A DNA stretch of 11,323 bases from an uncultured Mucispirillum sp. (lineage in GTDB: Bacteria; Chrysiogenota; Deferribacteres; Deferribacterales; Mucispirillaceae). Positions 1 to 6,709 of this stretch are shown here, in pieces. The notes beneath the pieces were generated by a model. That model saw nothing but the letters and a program-made list of their open reading frames with translations. It did no database searches and was not told the DNA's origin. The translations under genes were made by a program, and so were the position numbers. How positions within the stretch are numbered: position 1 is the first letter of the stretch; the number at the start of each line of letters is the position of its first letter. The DNA is taken from assembly GCA_910586745.1 (NCBI GenBank), contig CAJUJZ010000073.1, positions 1 through 11,323 on the forward strand. The letters are read 5' to 3'.

Positions 1-44
1 AAAGCTTTAAATAATATTAAATAATAAATAATATTTAAATCATT

Positions 45-78
45 AATTCCGCCATTATTATTTGGCGGAATTTTTTTT
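45..78 (+). terminator. Rho-independent terminator of a gene upstream of the window
   Basis: Bases 45-53 (AATTCCGCC) pair perfectly with 64-72 (GGCGGAATT). A54-T63 can add a tenth pair, leaving a loop of about 8 bases, and a run of eight T's covers 71-78. The GC-rich core stands out in this AT-rich background. The T tract lies on the right, so it ends transcription coming from the left on the + strand. No A tract precedes the stem, so it is not obviously bidirectional. All three + frames meet a stop within the first 24 bases, so the gene it serves ends at or before base 24 and cannot be identified here. Confidence 0.9.
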
Positions 79-84
79 GCCCTA

Positions 85-113
85 TTGTAAAAAAAGAAAA
101 AATCTAGTAAAAT
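85..113 (+). promoter_or_regulatory. Sigma-70-type promoter for mutL operon
   Basis: TTGTAA at 85-90 (4 of 6 to TTGACA) and TAAAAT at 108-113 (5 of 6 to TATAAT) are separated by exactly 17 bases. It lies just downstream of the terminator at 45-78 and about 30 bases before the mutL start codon, which predicts a short leader starting near 120. AT-rich DNA yields chance matches, but the spacing and position make this the best candidate in the gap. Confidence 0.6.
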
Positions 114-130
114 ACTACTAAAATAAATAT

Positions 131-135
131 AAGGA
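131..135 (+). promoter_or_regulatory. Ribosome binding site of mutL
   Basis: AAGGA lies six bases before the ATG at 142 and supports that start codon. Confidence 0.75.
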
Positions 136-141
136 TAAAAT

Positions 142-2034
142 ATGTCTGTAATAAAAAGGCTGTCCCCAGAAGTTGCTTCAAAAATAGCAGCAGGAGAAGT
201 TGTAGAGAAACCTTTTAATGTTGTAAAGGAATTAATAGAAAACTCATGCGATGCTGGTGCAACTAAAATTATTGTTGAAATCAATGAGGGTGGATTAAAT
301 AAGATAAAAGTAACTGACAATGGCAAAGGGATATATAAAGATGATTTACCACTTGCATTAGAGCGTTTTGCAACAAGTAAAGCAGAAACAGTAGAGGATG
401 TTTATTCTGCTGCAACCTTTGGTTTTAGAGGGGAAGCGTTAGCAGCAATTTCTTCTGTAAGTGATTTTAAAATTACAAGTGGTAATGGTGGTAAAGCTTA
501 TACTATCACATGTCAGTATGGTAAAATTGGCGAGATAAAACCAACTGCAGCAGTAAAAGGCACAATTATAGAAGCTGACAGACTTTTTGAAAACTTGCCT
601 GCAAGGCGGAAATTTTTAAAAAGTTCTAAAAGTCTGGAAGCAGAAATTATAAAACTTATAAAGCATTTTTCGCTTATTAATCCAGAAATTGATATTACTT
701 TAAAATGCAATGGTAAAGAAGTGTATCATGCATTATCTTCTGATGATACAACAGTAAGAGCAGCTAAAGTATTTAGTGGAAAAGCATTTTGTCAAGGAAT
801 GGCAGAATATGCTGGTAAAAAAGTGATAGCATGTGCAACACTTCCTTCATCCAGTGACAGATTAAAAAGAGATGCTATTATTATTGGTGTAAATGGCAGA
901 CTTATAAAAGATATAAGTTTAGTTCAGTCAGTTATTAATGCATATCACAGGCTTATTCCTGACGGCAGGTTTCCTGCAGCAGTGATAGATATTAGAATTA
1001 GTCCAGATATTGTTGATGCTAATGTGCACCCTGCAAAGCTTGAAGTCAGATTTGTAAATGCTGGCGAAATATTTTCTCTAGTAAGTGATGCTGTTGCAAA
1101 CTCTTTTAAAGGTAAAGGAGTAAATACTGGCTATACTGGTAACTATATTCAGCAGGGCTATACTATTAATGAAAAACAGAATAATAATGAGCATAATATA
1201 GAGAATGAGAAACAAGGAGAAAGTAAACCAGTATTTAATAAAGAAAACAGTTATAAAACTTTTTTAGAGTATAAAGGCAGCAGTGTAAATACATCTTATA
1301 GTAACAGTCCAAAAAATAATGCTGAAGAAAGTACTGGCATAAAAATGCCGCAGCCTGCATATACTTTATCTCTTGATGAAACACTTGAAGATATTCCTGT
1401 AATCAATACAGAAAGCAGCGAAGAAGAAATAAATAATAATGCAGATACTCTTGATAACCGCATAGCAGGTGGAGAGTTTCGAGTAGTAGGACAGGTAGAT
1501 AAAACTTATATTATTATAGAAACCCCTAATAAAGAAATATTATTTATTGACCAGCATGCTGCACATGAAAGGATACTTTTTGAAAAAATGCAGTCAGATA
1601 ATGCTGCAAAACCAAAACCTTCTATAGTTCTGCATGATGCAGTAGAAGTTATAATGACTGATGAAATTATAGAAAATATTGACAGGTTTAAAGTAATTAT
1701 AGAATCTTTTGGTTATGCATATAAAATTACAGGTTTGGATAAACTTGAAATTTTAAGAGTGCCGTATAATATTATAAGAAAAAATATAGCAAAAGAATTT
1801 ACAAATATAGTGGTAGACTTATGCTTAACTGGTAAGTCAAAACAGGAAGAAGCACCACGGGCAATGCTTTCCTGCAAATCAGCTATAAAAGCAGGTGATA
1901 CATTAACTTGTGCAGAAATGGAGTATCTTGTTACACTGCTTTTTAATACAGATAATTTTGGAACATGCCCACATGGCAGACCAATTATATATATGATGAC
2001 TATAAAGGAGCTTGCAAGGAAATTTTACAGATGA
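142..2034 (+). CDS. mutL: DNA mismatch repair protein MutL (endonuclease type)
   Basis: MutL is the ATP-driven matchmaker of mismatch repair. It is recruited by MutS at a mismatch and, in this type, nicks the strand to be removed. The N-terminal GHKL ATPase domain (about residues 1-330) shows ELIENSCDAGA at 30-40 with E33 and N34, DNGKG at 59-63 and GFRGEAL at 94-100. An Asn- and Ser-rich low-complexity linker covers about 330-440. The C-terminal dimerisation domain carries the endonuclease metal motif DQHA(X)2E(X)4E starting at D470, and CPHGRP at 609-614. The 630-residue length is usual for the family. No mutS is in the window. The gene is first in a unit and overlaps miaA by four bases (ATGA), implying coupled translation. 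Identity is near certain; the nicking activity is inferred from the motif. Confidence 0.98.
   Translation: MSVIKRLSPEVASKIAAGEVVEKPFNVVKELIENSCDAGATKIIVEINEGGLNKIKVTDNGKGIYKDDLPLALERFATSKAETVEDVYSAATFGFRGEALAAISSVSDFKITSGNGGKAYTITCQYGKIGEIKPTAAVKGTIIEADRLFENLPARRKFLKSSKSLEAEIIKLIKHFSLINPEIDITLKCNGKEVYHALSSDDTTVRAAKVFSGKAFCQGMAEYAGKKVIACATLPSSSDRLKRDAIIIGVNGRLIKDISLVQSVINAYHRLIPDGRFPAAVIDIRISPDIVDANVHPAKLEVRFVNAGEIFSLVSDAVANSFKGKGVNTGYTGNYIQQGYTINEKQNNNEHNIENEKQGESKPVFNKENSYKTFLEYKGSSVNTSYSNSPKNNAEESTGIKMPQPAYTLSLDETLEDIPVINTESSEEEINNNADTLDNRIAGGEFRVVGQVDKTYIIIETPNKEILFIDQHAAHERILFEKMQSDNAAKPKPSIVLHDAVEVIMTDEIIENIDRFKVIIESFGYAYKITGLDKLEILRVPYNIIRKNIAKEFTNIVVDLCLTGKSKQEEAPRAMLSCKSAIKAGDTLTCAEMEYLVTLLFNTDNFGTCPHGRPIIYMMTIKELARKFYR
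2016..2020 (+). promoter_or_regulatory. Ribosome binding site that decides the miaA start
   Basis: AAGGA lies ten bases before the ATG at 2031, inside the mutL 3' end. The open frame extends back to an ATG at 1965, but that codon has no Shine-Dalgarno site and would add 22 residues unlike any MiaA N-terminus. The P-loop begins at residue 8 when 2031 is used, as is usual for the family. Confidence 0.65.
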
Positions 2035-2951
2035 TAATACCTATTGTTACAGGGCCTACATCTTCAGGTAAAAGCGGCACAGCTTTTAATGCGGCATTAA
2101 AAACAGGTAATGTGGAAATTATTAGTGCAGATGCATTTCAAGTATATACTGGGCTTGATATTGGTACGGCAAAGGTCAGTAAAAAGGAAATGCAGCAGGT
2201 AAAACATCATCTTATAGATATTATGAAGCCAGATGAATGTTATTCTGCAGGTATGTTTGTGCAGCAGACAGAAGAACTTATTTATGACATTATAAACAGA
2301 GGGAAAGTCCCAGTAATAGCAGGTGGCACAGGGCTTTATATAAAATCATTAACTGATGGTATTTTTAACTGTCCTGAAATAGAAAGCAGTGTAAGGAAAG
2401 AACTGCAGAAAAAAGCAGAACTTGATGGGTTATCTGCATTATATAATAATCTTATGCAGGTTGATAATGAATATGCTTCAAAAATAACCAGTAATGACAC
2501 AGCAAGAATTATTCGTGCATTAGAAATATATTACGGGCTTGGTATTTCTTTTACAGAAGCACATAAAAGATATAACAGAGAGCCAAAATATAAATATACT
2601 TGTGCAGTTTTATGGCAGGATAGAAAATTGCTTTATGAAAAAATAAATGAAAGAACTTTGCAGATGTGGCAAAAAGGCTGGAAACAGGAAGTAGAAAATC
2701 TTTTAAATGCAGGATATTCTGCAGATTGTCCGTCATTTAGAGCAATAGGATATAAATTAATTTCAGATTATATTATAAATGGTGGAAGTGAAGAATATAT
2801 TATAAACCAGATAGCAAAAGAAACAAGGCATTTTGCAAAACGCCAGTTTACCTGGTTTAGAAATAAAGAAAATATAGTTATGTATGATAATGTTTTGTTG
2901 CTTGAAAATAATTTAATAGATTTGATTCATGGAAAAAGGAGCTTGTTATGA
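2031..2951 (+). CDS. miaA: tRNA dimethylallyltransferase MiaA
   Basis: MiaA transfers a dimethylallyl group from DMAPP to N6 of A37 in tRNAs that read codons starting with U. From the ATG at 2031 it is 306 residues, normal for the family. The P-loop GPTSSGKS spans residues 8-15. SADAFQVYTGLDIGTAK at 32-48 corresponds to the family motif that usually reads DSxQ(V/I)Y...DIGTAKP; here Ala replaces Ser after D34, and Val follows TAK in place of Pro. AGGTGLYIK at 97-105 and AKRQFTWFR at 269-277 are also family signatures. It overlaps mutL by four bases and the next gene by four bases, both as ATGA. The mutL-miaA pair is a common neighbourhood in bacteria. The start is chosen on the P-loop position and ribosome binding site, not on frame length. 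Confidence 0.96.
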   Translation: MIIPIVTGPTSSGKSGTAFNAALKTGNVEIISADAFQVYTGLDIGTAKVSKKEMQQVKHHLIDIMKPDECYSAGMFVQQTEELIYDIINRGKVPVIAGGTGLYIKSLTDGIFNCPEIESSVRKELQKKAELDGLSALYNNLMQVDNEYASKITSNDTARIIRALEIYYGLGISFTEAHKRYNREPKYKYTCAVLWQDRKLLYEKINERTLQMWQKGWKQEVENLLNAGYSADCPSFRAIGYKLISDYIINGGSEEYIINQIAKETRHFAKRQFTWFRNKENIVMYDNVLLLENNLIDLIHGKRSLL

Positions 2952-3238
2952 GGTATGCAATAATATTTACAGTAATTATATGTGCTATTGTATTTTATAT
3001 TATTTTTGGTCATAATGGTGTGCTTAAATATAATGAGCTTGTAACAGTCCGCCAAAGTTATGAAGAAAGGCTTAGGGAAATGGATAAAGAAATAGCAGAA
3101 AAAGAAAGAGAGTTAGAGCTTGCTATTAAAAATCAGGAATATTTAGAAGGAATTATAAGACGAGAACTTGGCCTGCAGAAAATGGGTGAAGATGTATATA
3201 TTATAGAAGATAATAAAACTACAGAAGAAAAGAAATAA
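2948..3238 (+). CDS. ftsB: FtsB/DivIC-family septum formation initiator
   Basis: This 96-residue protein has the layout of FtsB/DivIC. A short cytoplasmic start precedes one membrane helix (about residues 3-20). A charged coiled coil follows (about 30-70, rich in E, K, R and L in heptad spacing), then the family-like RRELGLQKMGEDVYII at about 71-86 and a polar acidic tail. In known systems such proteins form a complex with FtsL and FtsQ/DivIB at the division septum, with the coiled coil outside the membrane. The start ATG overlaps the miaA stop (ATGA), and AAGGAG at 2936-2941 sits six bases upstream. The family call is strong. Whether it is the functional FtsB or a paralogue cannot be told from one copy. 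Confidence 0.85.
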   Translation: MRYAIIFTVIICAIVFYIIFGHNGVLKYNELVTVRQSYEERLREMDKEIAEKERELELAIKNQEYLEGIIRRELGLQKMGEDVYIIEDNKTTEEKK

Positions 3239-3249
3239 TTGGGTAAATT

Positions 3250-4899
3250 ATGCAGGAATTTAGTGTTAAAGAAATATCACAAATATTATCAGGTATATTA
3301 AAAAATGCTTTTCCAGAAATGGTTGCAGTTACTGGAGAAATATCTCAGATTTCAAAAACGAATTCAAGCGGTCATATATATTTTGTATTAAAAGAAGGCG
3401 ATTCAGTTTTAAATGCAACTTTTTTTAAATATTACCATGCAGCTAATAATTTTATGCCAAAACTTGGTGATAAAGTAAAGGTATATGGTGATATAAAAAC
3501 TTATGATAAATCAAGCAGTTATCAGATAAATGTAAAAAAAATAGAGTATGATTCAGAAGGGCTTTTATGGAAGCAGTTTGAAGAAATGAAAAAGAAACTT
3601 TTTACAGAAGGTCTTTTTGATGAATCAAGAAAAAGACCTATTATTAAATATCCATATAGGATTGCTGTATTAACAGCATTAACTGGAGCTGTTATTAAAG
3701 ATTTCATAGTTACTACTAAAAATGAAAAAGGAAGATATTTAATAGATGTATGGAATATTCCTGTGCAGAATATTGAAAATGCACAAGTTATTGCAGATAC
3801 AATATTAAAAGCAGGAAGTCATACAGAAAGGTATGATGTAATAGTAGTTATGCGTGGTGGCGGCAGTATGGAAGATTTAGCTGTTTTTAATCAGGAAGTG
3901 GTGGCTCGTGCTGCAGCTGCTTCAAAAGTGCCGCTTATTAGTGCAGTAGGTCATGAAACAGATTTTACTATTATAGATTATGTGGCAGACTACAGGGCAG
4001 CAACACCAACTGCAGCAGCTTCATATTTATCTGCTTCCTATAAAGAAGCACAGCAGCTGCTTGAAAAATATATATTTGTATTAAATAAGAATACTACAAA
4101 TATGCTTGAGAAAAAAAATCAGCAGCTTGATATGGCTGCGTTAAAGTTAGAAAGTAAATCGCCACAGCATAAGCTTATAAAACTTAACCATAAAATTGCA
4201 GACTTTAATAATACAATTGAAAGTATTATGAATAAAAGGTTATATGAATTAAATAAAAAGCTTGTAAAATATGAAAGTGTGGTGGTTGCAGCTAATCCAA
4301 ATAATTTAATTAAATCATATAAAGTAAGAATTGTTAACAGCCGTAAAACCTTATTAACTAATATGACTGTTAAACTTTCAAGCTATAGTCAAAAAGAAAT
4401 AATGTATAGAAAAAATATAAAAACAGCAGTATCAAATAAACTTGAAAAGAAAGCTGCCCGTTTAGAATTTTATTATAACAAAATAAGTTTGTTTAATCCT
4501 GCTAAAAAATTATCAAGCTATATGTATAAACTTGATATAATAGAAAAATCTCTTTTAAGAGCAGTAAGAGATAAATATGAAGCATCAAACAGTCTGTTAA
4601 AAGAATATTTCAGACGGTTAGACCAGTATATGATAGATTACAGATTTAATAAAAATGCAGATGTTGCAATGCTTGAAAGTAAACTTCGTCTGCTTAACCC
4701 ACAGAATGTAATTGAAAGAGGATATGCTGTTGTGACTCAAAATGATAATATTGTTTCTTCAGTTGATAAGGTGGAGATGGAAATAGAACTTACTATAAAA
4801 TTAAAAGATGGTGTAGTTAGTGCATATCCTGATAAAATACACAGCAGTAGCAGCAAAAACAGTGTAGAAGTATACAATATAGAAAAAATTTTAAAATAG
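3250..4899 (+). CDS. xseA: Exodeoxyribonuclease VII large subunit XseA, extended
   Basis: XseA is the catalytic subunit of exonuclease VII, which degrades single-stranded DNA from both ends to short oligonucleotides. An N-terminal OB-fold (about 1-105) includes VTGEIS and SGHIYFVLKEG. The nuclease domain (about 120-290) includes TALTGAVIKDF at 142-152, RGGGSMEDL at 202-210, GHETDFT at 234-240 and RAATPTAAA near 249-257. The long helical region ends with NPQNVIERGYA from 483, a family hallmark. The protein has 549 residues, whereas family members are usually about 400-460. The excess lies in the helical region, where NP motifs recur at 349, 416 and 483. TALTGA replaces the usual TSxTGA, and RAATPT replaces RAPTPT. 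The start is forced by a stop just upstream; its Shine-Dalgarno match is weak. No xseB follows, although that is its usual partner. Confidence 0.95.
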   Translation: MQEFSVKEISQILSGILKNAFPEMVAVTGEISQISKTNSSGHIYFVLKEGDSVLNATFFKYYHAANNFMPKLGDKVKVYGDIKTYDKSSSYQINVKKIEYDSEGLLWKQFEEMKKKLFTEGLFDESRKRPIIKYPYRIAVLTALTGAVIKDFIVTTKNEKGRYLIDVWNIPVQNIENAQVIADTILKAGSHTERYDVIVVMRGGGSMEDLAVFNQEVVARAAAASKVPLISAVGHETDFTIIDYVADYRAATPTAAASYLSASYKEAQQLLEKYIFVLNKNTTNMLEKKNQQLDMAALKLESKSPQHKLIKLNHKIADFNNTIESIMNKRLYELNKKLVKYESVVVAANPNNLIKSYKVRIVNSRKTLLTNMTVKLSSYSQKEIMYRKNIKTAVSNKLEKKAARLEFYYNKISLFNPAKKLSSYMYKLDIIEKSLLRAVRDKYEASNSLLKEYFRRLDQYMIDYRFNKNADVAMLESKLRLLNPQNVIERGYAVVTQNDNIVSSVDKVEMEIELTIKLKDGVVSAYPDKIHSSSSKNSVEVYNIEKILK

Positions 4900-5022
4900 T
4901 ATTTTTTTTATACCGCTTTTTAAAAAAATATGATACACTTTTAAGATATTTTAAACATACCTGTATAAACTGTATAAATAATAGGAAAAAATAAATAAAA
5001 TATAGATTTTAAGGAGATGTAA
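4900..5022 (+). promoter_or_regulatory. xseA-greA gap with candidate promoters and tandem 9-base repeat
   Basis: This 123-base AT-rich gap holds no credible gene. CTGTATAAA occurs twice in tandem at 4961-4969 and 4970-4978, and each copy contains a TATAAA that could be a -10 element. Each also has a weak -35 (4 of 6) with a 17-base spacer: TTAAGA at 4941-4946 and TTTAAA at 4950-4955. A greA leader starting near 4976-4985 is therefore plausible. A stem of only A-T pairs (4900-4908 with 4922-4930) follows the xseA stop but lacks a GC core and a T tract, so it is a poor terminator. AAGGAG at 5011-5016 is a strong ribosome binding site six bases before the greA ATG. Confidence 0.4.
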
Positions 5023-5502
5023 ATGAGCAGAATACCTATAACACGCGGTGGTTATGAAAAATTAAAAGCAGAGCTTGATAAACTGCGTAATGTAGATAGG
5101 AATGAAGTAATACTTGCTATTCAAGAAGCAAGAGGACATGGGGATTTAAGTGAAAATGCTGAATATGATGCAGCAAAAGAAAGGCAGGGTATGATTGAAG
5201 CGCGTATTAACGAGCTTGAATATAAAATGAGCCTTTTTGAAATTATAGATATATCACAAATGTCTTGTGATAAAGTTGCTTTTGGTGCAACAGTTACTAT
5301 TGAAAATATTGATACAGAAGAAAGAAAAACATACACTATAGTAGGCAGTGATGAAGCAGATATTTTTAATGGAAAAATATCTATTATGTCACCACTTGCA
5401 AGAGCTATGATGGGTAAAGAAGAAGGTGATGATTTCACTGTTCAGGCCCCAAAAGGTGAAACTGAATATGAAATTATAAAAATTGAATTTATAGATGGAT
5501 AA
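5023..5502 (+). CDS. greA: Transcription elongation factor GreA
   Basis: GreA enters the secondary channel of RNA polymerase and stimulates cleavage of backtracked RNA, restarting stalled elongation complexes. At 159 residues it matches the family length. The N-terminal coiled coil (about 8-75) carries ARGHGDLSENAEYDAAKE at 36-53, with the conserved acidic tip residues D41 and E44 at the same positions as in well-studied GreA proteins. The C-terminal FKBP-like domain (about 80-157) includes the SPLARAMMGK segment near 123-132. AAGGAG six bases upstream makes the start secure. It follows a 123-base gap and is probably the first gene of a new transcription unit, although readthrough from xseA is possible. 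Confidence 0.98.
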   Translation: MSRIPITRGGYEKLKAELDKLRNVDRNEVILAIQEARGHGDLSENAEYDAAKERQGMIEARINELEYKMSLFEIIDISQMSCDKVAFGATVTIENIDTEERKTYTIVGSDEADIFNGKISIMSPLARAMMGKEEGDDFTVQAPKGETEYEIIKIEFIDG

Positions 5503-5534
5503 TTTATAAGTTTATAATTTAACAGGAGGGAATT

Positions 5535-6095
5535 ATGAAATTTGAGCTGAATATTGCCAACCAGTTAACGATAGTAAGAGTTGCTGCTATACCTCTTTAT
5601 CTTCTTGTGCTTTATATTAATAAAGACTGGAGTAATGTAACTGCAACAATTATTTTTATATTTGCAGGAGTTTCTGATTTCCTTGATGGTTATATTGCAA
5701 GAAAGTATAATATGGTTACTGATTTAGGTAAAATATTAGACCCTATTGCTGATAAAATACTTGTAGCGGCAGCATTAATTGCCTTAATAGATTTAGACAG
5801 GCTTTACTGGTGGATAGCTGTGTTAATGCTTGCAAGAGATTTTGCAATGGAAGCTTTGCGTAACCTTGCTGCCAGCAAAGGTGTAATTATTGCAGCAGGT
5901 ATATGGGGCAAATTAAAAACTACTTTCCAAATGATAGCAATAGGTATGCTTTCATTTAAAATAACATGGCTTGGCATAAACTGGTTCTTAATAGGAACTA
6001 TTCTTATGTATGCAGCATTAGTATTATCTATATATTCAGCATTTGTATATTATAGAGATTACTTTAGAAATGAAAATGAAAGGGAGATTGTTTAA
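5535..6095 (+). CDS. pgsA: CDP-diacylglycerol-glycerol-3-phosphate 3-phosphatidyltransferase PgsA
   Basis: PgsA makes phosphatidylglycerol phosphate from CDP-diacylglycerol and glycerol 3-phosphate, the committed step to phosphatidylglycerol, in the inner membrane. The CDP-alcohol phosphotransferase motif D(X)2DG(X)2AR(X)8G(X)3D(X)3D is complete: D48, D51, G52, A55, R56, G65, D69 and D73. Several hydrophobic helices are visible (about 12-28, 34-47, 72-88, 90-105 and 128-172). The 186 residues fit the family. AGGAGGG at 5524-5530 is a near-perfect ribosome binding site. N-terminal NIANQLTIVR resembles the NIPNxLTxxR opening common in PgsA, which favours this substrate over other CDP-alcohol transferases. 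It overlaps plsY by one base (TAATG), placing two steps of phospholipid synthesis together. Confidence 0.93.
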   Translation: MKFELNIANQLTIVRVAAIPLYLLVLYINKDWSNVTATIIFIFAGVSDFLDGYIARKYNMVTDLGKILDPIADKILVAAALIALIDLDRLYWWIAVLMLARDFAMEALRNLAASKGVIIAAGIWGKLKTTFQMIAIGMLSFKITWLGINWFLIGTILMYAALVLSIYSAFVYYRDYFRNENEREIV

Positions 6096-6709
6096 TGATG
6101 ACAATACCACAAATATTATTAGTTATAGCAGCATATTTTATTGGTGCAATACCATTTGCATATATTATAGTTAAGCTTGTTAAAAAAATAGATATAAGAA
6201 CTGTTGGCAGTGGCAATGCAGGAGCTACAAATGCAGCAAGAGTTCTTGGAAAATGGGGATTTATAAGTGTATTTGTGCTTGATGCATTAAAAGGCTTTAT
6301 ACCTGTATTTATATCACTTCATTTTTATGGACAGACTATTATTACATTAGCTGTAGCCGCAGTTGTTGTGCTTGGTCATACATATACAGTATTTCTTGGT
6401 TTTAAAGGTGGTAAAGGTGTAGCAACTGGTGCAGGTGTATTTTTAGCACTTGCTCCAATAGAAATAGGTATAGGTCTTGTTGTATTTATAATAGTGTTCC
6501 TTGCAACAAAAATGGTATCTGCAGGCTCTATTTTAGGCTCTCTTACACTGCTTGCAGCAGTATGTGTTGTGAGTGACTGGTTTGCACTTAAAGTATTAAC
6601 TGCTGTTATAGTTTTCTTTGTAATATTTAAACATCGCTCAAATATTGTGCGTATAATAAAAGGCGAAGAAAATAGATTTGTTAGGAAAGAAGAAAAAAAT
6701 GCTGAATAA
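6095..6709 (+). CDS. plsY: Glycerol-3-phosphate acyltransferase PlsY
   Basis: PlsY is an integral membrane enzyme that moves the acyl group from acyl-phosphate to position 1 of glycerol 3-phosphate, starting phospholipid synthesis; it normally relies on PlsX. The three conserved cytoplasmic loops are present: GSGNAGATNAARVLG at 38-52, GHTYTVFLGFKGGKGVATG at 94-112, and HRSNIVRIIKGEENR at 180-194. Hydrophobic helices lie near 4-24, 54-75, 82-98, 113-137 and 140-178. The 204-residue length is typical. ATG occurs at both 6095 and 6098. AGGGAG at 6081-6086 is better spaced for 6095 (eight bases), and that start overlaps the pgsA stop by one base. No plsX is in the window. Confidence 0.96.
   Translation: MMTIPQILLVIAAYFIGAIPFAYIIVKLVKKIDIRTVGSGNAGATNAARVLGKWGFISVFVLDALKGFIPVFISLHFYGQTIITLAVAAVVVLGHTYTVFLGFKGGKGVATGAGVFLALAPIEIGIGLVVFIIVFLATKMVSAGSILGSLTLLAAVCVVSDWFALKVLTAVIVFFVIFKHRSNIVRIIKGEENRFVRKEEKNAE

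Noticed and set aside
1..24. End of an upstream coding region reading KALNNIK then TAA
   Set aside because: All three frames stop within 24 bases, so nothing distinguishes a real C-terminus from chance.
1129..1460. Asn/Ser-rich stretch in mutL as a possible insertion or frameshift
   Set aside because: The frame stays open and the stretch matches the variable disordered linker that joins the two MutL domains.
1965..2030. An upstream ATG that would extend MiaA by 22 residues
   Set aside because: It has no ribosome binding site, reads through the mutL end and places the P-loop too far from the N-terminus for the family.
4900..4930. A-T stem after xseA as a terminator
   Set aside because: The stem has no G-C pairs and no T tract follows it. 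Chance pairing of T and A runs is common in this DNA.
5121..5438. Minus-strand open frame of 105 codons within greA
   Set aside because: It is the reverse complement of a well-supported core gene, has no family features, and is a by-product of codon use.
5503..5534. Near-palindrome of TTATAA-type sequence between greA and pgsA
   Set aside because: The arms do not pair well, the sequence is only A-T, and the gap is fully explained by the pgsA ribosome binding site.
6678..6698. TTG start that would extend RibD by seven residues
   Set aside because: A lysine-rich extension outside the family pattern; ATG at 6699 has a ribosome binding site and fits RibD N-termini.
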